Of a stretch of 35,611 bases of DNA, positions 8,747-16,528 are shown piece by piece (position 1 is the first letter of the stretch; every line of letters starts with the position of its first letter). A program made the translations under genes and the position numbers. The stretch is from Herminiimonas sp. (GTDB lineage Bacteria > Pseudomonadota > Gammaproteobacteria > Burkholderiales > Burkholderiaceae_D), in NCBI GenBank assembly GCA_014376645.1, contig JACMRD010000229.1, positions 1-35,611 of the forward strand. The letters run 5' to 3'. Under the pieces are notes generated by a model that saw only the letters and a list, made by a program, of their open reading frames with translations, did not search any database and was not told the DNA's origin.

Positions 8747-11413
8747 ATGGAACGCGTCACTTTAGGTTCAACCATATTTACAGCCCCGACAATAATCTCG
8801 TCCGGTGTTGCAACGCTCAACGGCCAGGAAATCTCCACTTTCAGGTCTGTCGACGGCATACTTAATAGCATGGTCGCGCAGGTGGGAACCGATGCGAAGA
8901 GCGTGGTACTGACCGATAAAGAGATCCAGATATTAGCCGACCTGAAGCTACACGGGAGTGCTATTAATTTTTCCCTGAATAACGGTAATATTCAGGACAT
9001 GATCAATTCTGGGGATACGCCCGAAGATTTGAAGCAGGCGTTGCGGGGCCTGCAAGACGATGCAAACCTCATGTACCTGCTGGACACCGTTGGTGACGAC
9101 GGCACGATCCGCGATGCGGATAATTATGTATCTGACGCGAATGTCAGCAACTTGGTAAGAGCCGCTAGGCCGCAACTGATGCTCCTGAATGACGATGAAA
9201 TGGGAATTGTTGCAACCCTGCAGCGACATCGTGACGATAGCCATTTCAGGTTCGACAACAGCTATCTACAGGAAAAAATAGATGATCCGAATACGCTGTC
9301 GGACGAAAAGGCGGCGCTCGAGAAGCTCAAGAACGATCCAAAACTTCTGTTGATGTTCGATACAGGGGCAACTCTCGATGATTCCGATAGCGAAATCAGC
9401 TCCGGTGACGTCAATGCGGTGGGCCAATTGCAGCAAATGAAAGACTACAACGCACGGATGGCGGCGGTCTACGTGCAGTGTTACGTACCTTCTGAAGGAA
9501 ACGGCGATGCCACAGGGGTGCGGCCCATCACGGAAAATGAAGCGGGGCGCGAGCTTTACCTCTATTCCGATAATCTGCCCGAGCAGTTGGACCTGCAAAC
9601 GCTGAAGGACTTCGTGGCGAACCCCAGCAAGGGGGGGAAATGTCCGCCGCAGCTGACAGCGGCTCTCCAGTTTTTCATCAACAATCCGGATGCATGGAGT
9701 AGGCTCACGGCCGGCGCCAATCCGACCGACGAGAACAAGTTACTGCGCTCGGATATCCTGGACAATATCTCGAAAAACGTCTATCTCAACCCGGACGAGA
9801 CCGCGACGCTCGATATCATCGGCAAGAACCGCGATACGTTCCTCAATGGCGGCCTCACACGCGATAAATTACAACGACTCATCGATGATCCAAACACCAC
9901 GGCGGATGTCAAGAAAGCGGCCGCGCAATTGAAAAAAGATCCTTTACTGTTCGGCATGCTGGACAACGGTAGGGATGGGCATCTGATCTGCGGTCACAAG
10001 ACAGTTGATGACAACTATATCTCGCGGGAGGATTTTGATGCCTTCACGCAGCACTTGACGACAAAAAGTAAAACTCCGCCACCCCTGCCGCCGGTCGTCG
10101 TGCCACAGTCAGAAAGCCCATCGGGGACAACCCTGACGACATCAGGGACTATTCCTCATTCTGCTGCGGCAACAGGGATGCCGGACAATTCGGCCATGAG
10201 AGAGGCGCTAGCTGCCATGAATGCGGGCGCTGCCGATGACCCCGAAGAAAAGAAAAAGAAGGGTGGCTGGGACGTGAACAAGCACAAGAATGCCTTCCTC
10301 AAATTTTTTGAATCGATCGCAAATATAGGCTCCAAGATCTTGCATGCAGTATCAAAAGTGCTGGAAAAAATTTCCAAGATCCCAATCATTGGATTATTTG
10401 TAGCGCCAGTGGCACTTGCTTTGCAGACCGTCGCCAGCGGCGTGGACGTTATTTCCACGGTGATAAAAGGCGGCGACATCAAGGGTGCCCTGGTCAATGC
10501 AGCGAATTCGGGCATGAAAGTAGTAGCGTCGAGCTTGCATTCGGCGTCGATGGTGCTAAGCGGTTTATCCAAAGTCCCGGTCATTGGCCTGTTGGCAACG
10601 CCACTGTCAATCGCTGCGGAAGTTGTTGCCGGAGGCCTGGACATTGCTTCTGTAGCGATCGAACACGGTGACATCATGAAGGCGATCGAGAAAGCGGGGA
10701 TAGGCTGGGCCGGTGCAGCAATTGGTGTCCTTCTCGTGCCGGGTGCTGGCGCAGCGATACTGAAGGGGGCTCAGGCAGGCATCGCCAGGACCGTCGAAGC
10801 GACCGCGATGAATGTGGTCGGAGCCGCTACCCAGAAAAATGTGATGAATGTTGCGATGAACACGGCGACTGAAGCCGCTGGCAGCGCGGTGGTCGGTGTT
10901 GCGGCCGGGGCGTCTGGAGCCATCGCCGTGCGCGGTGCTGTGGTTGCTGGTGAGAGGGCCGGCGTCAGGGTCGTCGAAACGGAGGTGGCGGCCGGCGCCA
11001 AGACTGCTGGGAAGAATGCTAAAAAGGAAACGGCCGGGGAGATGTCTGAAAAAGCCGCTGAAAATACCGCAAAAAAAGAAGCGCGGGATGACGCTAAAAA
11101 AGAAGCAAAGGACGACGCGAAGAAAAAAGAGAAGGATGACGCGAAGAAAAAAGAGAAGGATGATGCGAAGAAAAAACGGAAAGATAAAGAGGATGATACG
11201 AACGGGAATTCGCAGAACCCCAACAACGGTTTGATGCCGCTCATGTTGATGCCGGTGCTGGTAAAGGGGACCGGTGATGATGTGCACGTAAAAGGTTCAT
11301 CCGACGTCGGCGAGGAAGATGAGCAACAAGGCAAGCAACAAGGAAAGCCGGTAGGCAGCAAAAAAGGTAATCAAGCAGTCGCTGCATCAAAGACAAATGC
11401 AGTCATGACCTGA
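8747..11413 (+). CDS. HrpF/NolX/HrpK-like putative type III translocator
   Basis: An 888-residue protein without a signal peptide. Residues about 54-135, 146-225, 261-340 and 346-435 form four related units, each an acidic helix start (LTDKE, LNDDE, LNPDE), a KAA..L..DP.L segment and an Asp/Gly-rich EF-hand-like stretch (GDDGTIRDAD). A Pro/Ser/Thr-rich linker (440-500) follows. Residues 535-585 and 601-651 are two copies of a hydrophobic module with SKIPIIGLFVAP/SKVPVIGLLATP; further hydrophobic Ala/Gly-rich stretches run to about 735. The tail holds four 8-residue units of the DDAKKKEK kind (781-812). Acidic N-terminal repeats followed by hydrophobic C-terminal segments are the layout of HrpF/NopX translocon proteins and HrpK, which insert into host membranes. 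No type III apparatus genes are in the window. A large surface protein or toxin remains possible. Start supported by AAAGGA upstream. Confidence 0.6.
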   Translation: MERVTLGSTIFTAPTIISSGVATLNGQEISTFRSVDGILNSMVAQVGTDAKSVVLTDKEIQILADLKLHGSAINFSLNNGNIQDMINSGDTPEDLKQALRGLQDDANLMYLLDTVGDDGTIRDADNYVSDANVSNLVRAARPQLMLLNDDEMGIVATLQRHRDDSHFRFDNSYLQEKIDDPNTLSDEKAALEKLKNDPKLLLMFDTGATLDDSDSEISSGDVNAVGQLQQMKDYNARMAAVYVQCYVPSEGNGDATGVRPITENEAGRELYLYSDNLPEQLDLQTLKDFVANPSKGGKCPPQLTAALQFFINNPDAWSRLTAGANPTDENKLLRSDILDNISKNVYLNPDETATLDIIGKNRDTFLNGGLTRDKLQRLIDDPNTTADVKKAAAQLKKDPLLFGMLDNGRDGHLICGHKTVDDNYISREDFDAFTQHLTTKSKTPPPLPPVVVPQSESPSGTTLTTSGTIPHSAAATGMPDNSAMREALAAMNAGAADDPEEKKKKGGWDVNKHKNAFLKFFESIANIGSKILHAVSKVLEKISKIPIIGLFVAPVALALQTVASGVDVISTVIKGGDIKGALVNAANSGMKVVASSLHSASMVLSGLSKVPVIGLLATPLSIAAEVVAGGLDIASVAIEHGDIMKAIEKAGIGWAGAAIGVLLVPGAGAAILKGAQAGIARTVEATAMNVVGAATQKNVMNVAMNTATEAAGSAVVGVAAGASGAIAVRGAVVAGERAGVRVVETEVAAGAKTAGKNAKKETAGEMSEKAAENTAKKEARDDAKKEAKDDAKKKEKDDAKKKEKDDAKKKRKDKEDDTNGNSQNPNNGLMPLMLMPVLVKGTGDDVHVKGSSDVGEEDEQQGKQQGKPVGSKKGNQAVAASKTNAVMT
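11087..11182 (+). repeat. Four 24-bp in-frame tandem repeats
   Basis: Units start at 11087, 11111, 11135 and 11159 and encode DDAKKEAK, DDAKKKEK, DDAKKKEK and DDAKKKRK. The second and third are almost identical at DNA level, which points to recent slippage or unequal exchange. The units sit in the charged tail of the HrpF-like protein. Confidence 0.9.
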
Positions 11414-11448
11414 GCGCTCGCTACCAACGCCTAGCCCTGGACCGAATG

Positions 11449-11484
11449 AAAAAGCGCCACGATGATGCCATCGTGGCGCTTTTT
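11449..11484. terminator. Strong bidirectional terminator
   Basis: A perfect 16-bp stem (arms AAAAAGCGCCACGATG and CATCGTGGCGCTTTTT) with a 4-nt loop lies between the converging HrpF-like and livK-type genes. T-tracts on both strands allow it to stop transcription from either side. Confidence 0.93.
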
Positions 11485-11511
11485 ATTGGGGATCAGATTC
11501 TGGCTGATCGA

Positions 11512-12660
11512 TTATTTGACTACCGCCATCAGCACACGTTTGCCACCCTTGTAGGTATACAGAGTCAGTGTGCCGTCCTTGACGTCGCCCTTGTCGTCAA
11601 ATGCGATGTTGCCGGTTACGCCCTTGTGTTGAATCTTTGCCAGGACTGGAAGATACTTTGCGGGCTCTGCCGTCCCCGCCTTGACCATGGCATCGGCCAT
11701 TGTCATGACGGCATCATAGACGTACGGTGCATAGATCTGGACGTCGGAATTGTACTTTTTCTTGTAAGCAGCGCGGAAATCATCCATGCCTTTTTTCTGC
11801 GATTCCTCTACACCGCCTGCTTCGGCGCAGACTACTTGACCATCACCCATGCCGTCGCCGGACAGGGTGGCCAGTGATTCGGTACAGATGCCGTCGCCGC
11901 CCATGAACTTGGCATTGATGCCAAGCTGTTTCATCTGACGCAGCATTGGCCCTGCAACGGCGTCCATGCCGCCAAAGAAGACGACATCCGGGTTCTTGGC
12001 CTTGATTTTGGTCAGGATCGCGTTGAAGTCGGTTGCCTTGTCGGTGGTGTATTCCTGCGCCACGATGTTGATGGTGCCGCTCTTCTTGGCGCCCTTGATG
12101 AATTCATCTGCGACGCCCTGGCCGTAGGCGGTACGGTCATCGATCACGGCGATGTTCTTGGCCTTGCTGGTCTGTACGGCATAGCGTCCGAGGGTGCCAC
12201 CGAGCTGGCCGTCGTTGGCCACCACGCGGAAGGCGGTCTTGAAACCCTGCAGCGTGTATTTGGGATTGGTGGCCGAAGGCGAGATTTGTGGGATGCCGGC
12301 GTCGTGATAAATTTTCGAAGCAGGAATCGTGGTGCCGGAATTGAGGTGGCCGATTACGCCGTTGACTTTTGCATCGACCAGTTTTTGTGCAGCGGCCGTA
12401 CCCTGTTTCGGATCGGCAGCGTCGTCTTCAGCCAGTAATTCGAACTTGACCTTCTTGCCGCCGATGGTCACGCCCTTGGCGTTCAGGTCATCGATCGCCA
12501 TGCGTGCGCCGTTTTCATTATCCTTGCCCAAGTGCGCAATCGCGCCGGAAATCGGTGCCACGTGGCCGATCTTCACGACTTGTTCCTGTGCCGCAGCAAC
12601 GCCTGCAAATGCAAATGCGATCGCACCCGCCAAAGGAATCAGTTTGGTCTTCAATTGCAT
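11512..12660 (-). CDS. livK: Branched-chain amino acid ABC transporter substrate-binding protein
   Basis: A 382-residue periplasmic binding protein of the Leu/Ile/Val (LivJ/LivK) type. The signal peptide is MQLKTKLIPLAGAIAFAFAG with cleavage after AAA-Q. The mature part starts VVKIGHVAPISGAIAHLGKD, typical of the family, and contains HLNSGTTIPASKIY and ISPSATNP, which line the ligand cleft in relatives. AGGAGA lies about 6 nt before the start. No permease or ATPase genes adjoin, so it probably works with a liv transporter encoded elsewhere. It is divergent from an Lrp/AsnC regulator, the likely controller. Exact ligand (Leu, Ile, Val, Ala or another amino acid) is not determinable here. Confidence 0.93.
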   Translation of the reverse strand: MQLKTKLIPLAGAIAFAFAGVAAAQEQVVKIGHVAPISGAIAHLGKDNENGARMAIDDLNAKGVTIGGKKVKFELLAEDDAADPKQGTAAAQKLVDAKVNGVIGHLNSGTTIPASKIYHDAGIPQISPSATNPKYTLQGFKTAFRVVANDGQLGGTLGRYAVQTSKAKNIAVIDDRTAYGQGVADEFIKGAKKSGTINIVAQEYTTDKATDFNAILTKIKAKNPDVVFFGGMDAVAGPMLRQMKQLGINAKFMGGDGICTESLATLSGDGMGDGQVVCAEAGGVEESQKKGMDDFRAAYKKKYNSDVQIYAPYVYDAVMTMADAMVKAGTAEPAKYLPVLAKIQHKGVTGNIAFDDKGDVKDGTLTLYTYKGGKRVLMAVVK

Positions 12661-12713
12661 GAGTTATTCTCCTGAGGATTGTAAAAATTCAAGGTTACTG
12701 CAACACTTGCCGA

Positions 12714-12771
12714 TTCAGTTAACTGAACAGCAAGACGGTACAACAGAAAAAACCGTTGTCCAAGTGGTTTT
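12714..12771. promoter_or_regulatory. Palindromes in the livK/lrp divergent region
   Basis: A perfect 14-bp palindrome TTCAGTTAACTGAA lies at 12714-12727, and arms AAAACC/GGTTTT 11 nt apart lie at 12749-12754 and 12766-12771. Both sit in the AT-rich gap between a divergent Lrp/AsnC gene and its probable target, so they are candidate operators. That the local Lrp protein binds them is inference. Confidence 0.45.
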
Positions 12772-12804
12772 GCAGGCTTTTTTAATTTTCGACTCGAACG
12801 CTTC

Positions 12805-13314
12805 ATGCCCAAACTTCACTCCCTTGATAAAGTCGATCGAAAAATCCTGAATCTGCTCCAGAAGGACAACCAGACACCGACTCGCGTGTTGGCTGACAAG
12901 GTGCATATTTCGCAGCCGACCTGCCTGCGCCGGATCCGCGATCTGCGCGCCGCCGGCATCATCGGCGCAGACGTCGCACTGGTTGATCCGTTTGCACTTG
13001 GTTACGGCATGCTGGCATTTCTGGAAGTATCGCTGACCAACCAATCCGATGGGCACATGCACGAATTCGAGGCGCGCATGGGAAAAGAGACGGAAGTCAT
13101 GCAATGCTATTTCGTTTCTGGCGATTATGATTATTTCCTGGTCGTGCACGTGATCGACATGGACGCTTATTATCAGTTCGTGCGGCGTGTGATTTCCGGG
13201 TCGGGCAATGTGCGTCATTTCCAGTCGCGGTTTCCGATGAAGCGGGCGAAATTCGTCACCCGGATTGCGTTCGATGAGAAGGCCGTTGCAATCGACGTCC
13301 GCGTGTCAAAGTAG
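12805..13314 (+). CDS. Lrp/AsnC-family transcriptional regulator
   Basis: A 169-residue feast/famine regulator. The N-terminal DNA-binding domain (about residues 6-60) reads LDKVDRKILNLLQKDNQTPT then LADKVHISQPTCLRRIRDL; the C-terminal ligand-binding RAM domain (about 70-150) follows with VMQCYFVSGDYDYFLVVHV. It is divergent from a branched-chain amino acid binding protein and convergent with a D-amino acid dehydrogenase gene. Either or both could be targets; in pseudomonads the dad genes are controlled by an Lrp-type protein. The start at 12805 is the only good ATG before the domain, although no strong ribosome binding site is visible. Confidence 0.93.
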   Translation: MPKLHSLDKVDRKILNLLQKDNQTPTRVLADKVHISQPTCLRRIRDLRAAGIIGADVALVDPFALGYGMLAFLEVSLTNQSDGHMHEFEARMGKETEVMQCYFVSGDYDYFLVVHVIDMDAYYQFVRRVISGSGNVRHFQSRFPMKRAKFVTRIAFDEKAVAIDVRVSK

Positions 13315-13469
13315 GCAGGTACTGCCCGAAGCATCTCGGTCGTGGCGAGCTTGCCGTTAAACGCGCGGCGCACCTGAGCCGATGACGGCCGGTGCAACAT
13401 ATTGTGCCGCGGAGGATGATGCGACGGCGGGCGAAAAAGATGCATCGCCCGCTGTTGGTACGGCGACGG

Positions 13470-14780
13470 TCAGGCCGGTAGCGGTTTGAAAGATGCAGGC
13501 CGCACTGGACGCGGCATGCCGGTGAAGGCAAAGTCGAGCTCGGGAATGCGGCCGGAGACGATATCGGCGATCGCGCGCCCGGAACCGCATCCCATGGTCC
13601 AGCCCAGGGTACCGTGGCCGGTGTTGAGGAACAGGTTAGAAAAGCGGGTCTTGCCGATGTATGGCACGTTCGATGGCGTCAGCGGCCGCAGGCCGGTCCA
13701 GTATTCCGGTTGATCGTAGTTGCACGCATCCGGGAACAGCTCGCGGGTGCGACGGGTGATCGCTTCGCAGCGGGTCGTGTTGAGCTCGCGCGTATAACCG
13801 TTCAACTCGCAGGTCCCGGCCACCCGCAAGCGATCACCGAGACGCGAGACCACCAGCTTGTAGCCGTCATCGGTCAATGAAACACTTGGCGCCAGCGTCG
13901 GGTTGATGACCGGATAGGTGGCCGAATAACCTTTACCGGGATAGATCATCAGGTCGATGCCCAATGGTTTGACCAGCGGCACCGAAAAGCTGCCCATCGC
14001 CAGCACGAAGGCATCGGCGCGCAGAACTTCATGGCGGCCGTTGGCGTTGATGATCTCGACACCGGTGATCCTTGCCGCAGCGCCCGTTCCTTCGGTCAGC
14101 AGGCGCGTAATAGTGGTATTGAACTGGAAATTGACGCCGGCTTCCTGCGCTTTCTGCGCCAGGCCTGTCGTGAACTTGTAGATGTCGCCCGATTCGTCGG
14201 TGGCCGTAAAGTCGCCGCCGACGATCTTGTCGCGCATGCGCGCCAGCGCCGGTTCGATCCGGACCACGGCATCGGCGTCGATCGAATCGCGCTGGCAGCC
14301 CAGGTCACGCATGAGCTTGGCAGCCGGCAGCGATTCTTCGAAATCCTTTTGATTGGTGTAGAAGTGAAGGATGCCGCGCGTCAGGCAATCGTAATCGACG
14401 CCGGTTTCGGCGCGGACCGACTGCAGGGTCTGCCGGCTGTATTCGGCAATGGCGACGATCTGGCGGATGTTGTAGGCGGTGCGGCCCGGCGTGCACTCGC
14501 GCAAGAAGTGCATGCCCCATTTCCATTGCAGCCATTCAGGACGGAAGCGATACAGCAGGGGAGCATCTTCCTTGCCGAGCCATTTCAGGACTTTCATTGG
14601 AGCGGCAGGATTGGCCCAGGGTTCGGCATGAGATACGGAGATCTGGCAGCCGTTGGCGAAACTGGTTTCTTGCGCAGCACCGGGCTGGCGCTCGATCACG
14701 ATGACTTCGTGGCCGGCCTTTTGCAGGAACCAGGCCGACGCCGTGCCGATGATGCCCGCGCCTAAAACGATCACTTTCAT
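13470..14780 (-). CDS. dadA: D-amino acid dehydrogenase DadA
   Basis: A 436-residue FAD-dependent dehydrogenase that oxidises D-amino acids (chiefly D-alanine) to 2-oxo acids, passing electrons to the respiratory chain at the inner membrane. The N-terminal dinucleotide-binding motif is VIVLGAGIIGTASAWFLQKA (residues 3-22), followed by TSFANGCQISVSHAEPWANP, characteristic of DadA. The C-terminal FAD contact GTLGWTMGCGSG lies near 404-415. GGAGAG 7 nt upstream supports the start. No alanine racemase gene (dadX) is next to it; the convergent Lrp/AsnC gene is a plausible regulator. The 155 nt between the two holds only a GC-rich hairpin (13427-13452) without a T-tract. Confidence 0.95.
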   Translation of the reverse strand: MKVIVLGAGIIGTASAWFLQKAGHEVIVIERQPGAAQETSFANGCQISVSHAEPWANPAAPMKVLKWLGKEDAPLLYRFRPEWLQWKWGMHFLRECTPGRTAYNIRQIVAIAEYSRQTLQSVRAETGVDYDCLTRGILHFYTNQKDFEESLPAAKLMRDLGCQRDSIDADAVVRIEPALARMRDKIVGGDFTATDESGDIYKFTTGLAQKAQEAGVNFQFNTTITRLLTEGTGAAARITGVEIINANGRHEVLRADAFVLAMGSFSVPLVKPLGIDLMIYPGKGYSATYPVINPTLAPSVSLTDDGYKLVVSRLGDRLRVAGTCELNGYTRELNTTRCEAITRRTRELFPDACNYDQPEYWTGLRPLTPSNVPYIGKTRFSNLFLNTGHGTLGWTMGCGSGRAIADIVSGRIPELDFAFTGMPRPVRPASFKPLPA

Positions 14781-14941
14781 TCTGACTCTCCGTTGTCCAG
14801 CGTGATTTGAATCTTGCTTTCCGATGTCAAGATTGTAGAAAGATTTGCTTTGTTTAGGGAGTCAATCCGGCACCTTGGACATCGACAAATCGACGAAAAA
14901 AAGACCGTCGCGTTTGAAAAACAAAATAATTTACGTAATTT

Positions 14942-15337
14942 TTACGATTTCGAACTTTGCAGGTTTTTCATTTCCAAGCTGACTGCCCGAGTCAGCACGT
15001 CCTCCAGGGTTTCCTTCAGGCCGAAGCGCAACTGGCATGCGAGACCATCGACGGCGGTCTGCAAGACATCGGCCAAGCTGTCGCGGATGCGCTGCTCAAG
15101 GACGAAATCGACCCGGCCCATCAACTGCTGCAGAACCCGTTCCGCGACTTCGTGCTCGATTCGCTGCAGTGTCGAATCGTCAAACGCCTGGTCCATCTTC
15201 AACGGTAGCGCCACGGCCGCGACGTAGGGCGCCGGCTGCAGCACCACCCGGCGCTCCGGGAGGTCGACACCATAGACCGGCGCACCGATGATTTCCGTCA
15301 GGACGGGGATACCGCTGTCGCTCTGCTGGCTACTCAT
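14942..15337 (-). CDS. Conserved hypothetical protein downstream of holC
   Basis: A 131-residue soluble protein that I cannot assign firmly. Residues 1-60 are Pro/Val-rich (VLTEIIGAPVYGVDLPERR), the rest looks helical and charged (LQRIEHEVAERVLQQLMGRV). Its ATG overlaps the TGA of holC (ATGA), so translation is coupled. Short proteins at this place after holC are common in Burkholderiales, and DUF2486 is one possible match. No catalytic motif, signal peptide or membrane segment is seen. It is the last gene of the folD-prlC-DUF4124-holC cluster. Confidence 0.8.
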   Translation of the reverse strand: MSSQQSDSGIPVLTEIIGAPVYGVDLPERRVVLQPAPYVAAVALPLKMDQAFDDSTLQRIEHEVAERVLQQLMGRVDFVLEQRIRDSLADVLQTAVDGLACQLRFGLKETLEDVLTRAVSLEMKNLQSSKS

Positions 15338-15759
15338 TTTTTCTCGGCCTCGAAGTGGGTCAGCGCATACCCGCGCTGCTTGTAGAACTGAAAGCGCTCG
15401 CGCCCTGCCTGCGTTTCCCCAGCCTCGCCGGAGACGATCTCGAACATGCGCTCGAAGCGTGCGAACTGGGTTGGCGTGGCGGGTGTGAGATTGATCAGGA
15501 TCTGGTGGTGCGGCAGGTCTGCCTCATCGTCGTGGGTCAGGACGATGGGCGTGCGTGCCGCAAGACGATCCTGCGCATCGACGTGCGGCAGGAAGTCCAG
15601 TTCCGAAAAGCGCCACAGTGCATCGTCTAGCTGCGCCAGCTGCGCGGCATCCTGTACCATCAAGACGATGCGGAAATCGGCGGCGCGGGCCTTGCGTGCG
15701 AGGCGGCAGGCATAGGCGATCTTGTCACCGACATTGCTATGGAAATCAATACGGGTCAT
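15334..15759 (-). CDS. holC: DNA polymerase III subunit chi HolC
   Basis: A 141-residue protein of the HolC family, which links the clamp loader to single-stranded DNA-binding protein at the replication fork. It starts MTRIDFHSNVGDKIAYACRL, typical for chi, continues with a LDDALWRFSELDFLPHV segment, and has the conserved LPHHQILINL strand in the middle. Length fits the family (about 140-150). Its stop overlaps the start of the next ORF by 4 nt. Upstream lies the DUF4124-type gene, 50 nt away. No strong ribosome binding site precedes the ATG. Confidence 0.92.
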   Translation of the reverse strand: MTRIDFHSNVGDKIAYACRLARKARAADFRIVLMVQDAAQLAQLDDALWRFSELDFLPHVDAQDRLAARTPIVLTHDDEADLPHHQILINLTPATPTQFARFERMFEIVSGEAGETQAGRERFQFYKQRGYALTHFEAEKK

Positions 15760-15809
15760 GTGGCATGGAATACGAATGCAGTCGATCCGACATCATACCG
15801 TGACCGCTT

Positions 15810-16463
15810 CTAAAATCGGAAGCCGGGTGGGGTGGCGCTGTTCGAAGCGGGCGCAGCGGGATTGCCCGGACGGGAGGCTGCACGCTTCGCACGCTCACTT
15901 GTTTCCACGTCAGCCGGCACCCTCGCGCTGACAGTTTCGCTGCCTACTGCCGGAGCGGCAGCCTGCGGCGATGGATTACGATAGGACTTGGGCAAGTTGT
16001 TGGTGGCGGGATAACCGACTGCCGTGAGGCTGGCATTCCATGCGGCGGAATTGAAGCCGCGCTGACGGTTCTGTCCGATCTGTATTTGTGGCAGCTCGAT
16101 CTCGCTGGATGCGGCTGCACCCGACACCAGAATGACGTCGGCATTGGTCGTAACGGTCTTTTCTGCAAAGGGAATGCCGCGGGCGGCGAGCAGCGCCCGC
16201 CCATCCGTACACGGCGCACAATTGTTGCCGGTGTAAAGCGTCACCGGGCTGGCCGCCGTGACTTGGGCCAGCTCGAAGGGCAGGCCGGTGCTTTCGACCA
16301 CGCTTCTGCCCAATTGCTTGCGTTCGGTCTTGACCGCGCTGGCTGGGGGTTGATCGCTGTAGGAGATCTTGCCGTCCGCGCTGACTGATTTGTAAAGCTG
16401 GGCGTGGACGGTCGTGGCGCAGAACAGGCCCGCCACGATGAAAGCCAGGGAATGTCGGTTCAT
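15810..16463 (-). CDS. Exported DUF4124 protein with a glutaredoxin-like domain
   Basis: A 217-residue protein with a signal peptide (residues 1-21, ending TVHAQ), a DUF4124-type segment (LYKSVSADGKISYSDQPP, about 22-40) and a glutaredoxin/thioredoxin-like domain beginning VTLYTGNNCAPCTDGRALLA, with the redox motif C-A-P-C near residues 78-81. The C-terminal 60 residues are a disordered Ala/Pro/Ser-rich tail. The start at 16463 follows AGGAGA at the proper distance. It probably acts in the periplasm or at the envelope as a thiol-disulfide protein; the substrate is unknown. It lies 65 nt after prlC and 50 nt before holC, on the same strand. Confidence 0.85.
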   Translation of the reverse strand: MNRHSLAFIVAGLFCATTVHAQLYKSVSADGKISYSDQPPASAVKTERKQLGRSVVESTGLPFELAQVTAASPVTLYTGNNCAPCTDGRALLAARGIPFAEKTVTTNADVILVSGAAASSEIELPQIQIGQNRQRGFNSAAWNASLTAVGYPATNNLPKSYRNPSPQAAAPAVGSETVSARVPADVETSERAKRAASRPGNPAAPASNSATPPGFRF

Positions 16464-16528
16464 CAAAGTTCTCCTCATGACACCTTCAGTGTTAGTTGCC
16501 ACCGCAACGCCCGTCAATTCAAATCAGG

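Noticed and set aside
10607-11361. Long minus-strand ORFs opposite the HrpF-like gene
   Set aside because: Phe/Leu/Ser-rich shadows of the Lys/Ala-rich coding strand with no domain pattern.
13427-13452. GC hairpin GCGGGCGA/TCGCCCGC as terminator between lrp and dadA
   Set aside because: The stem is good, but neither strand has a following T-tract, so termination is unsupported.
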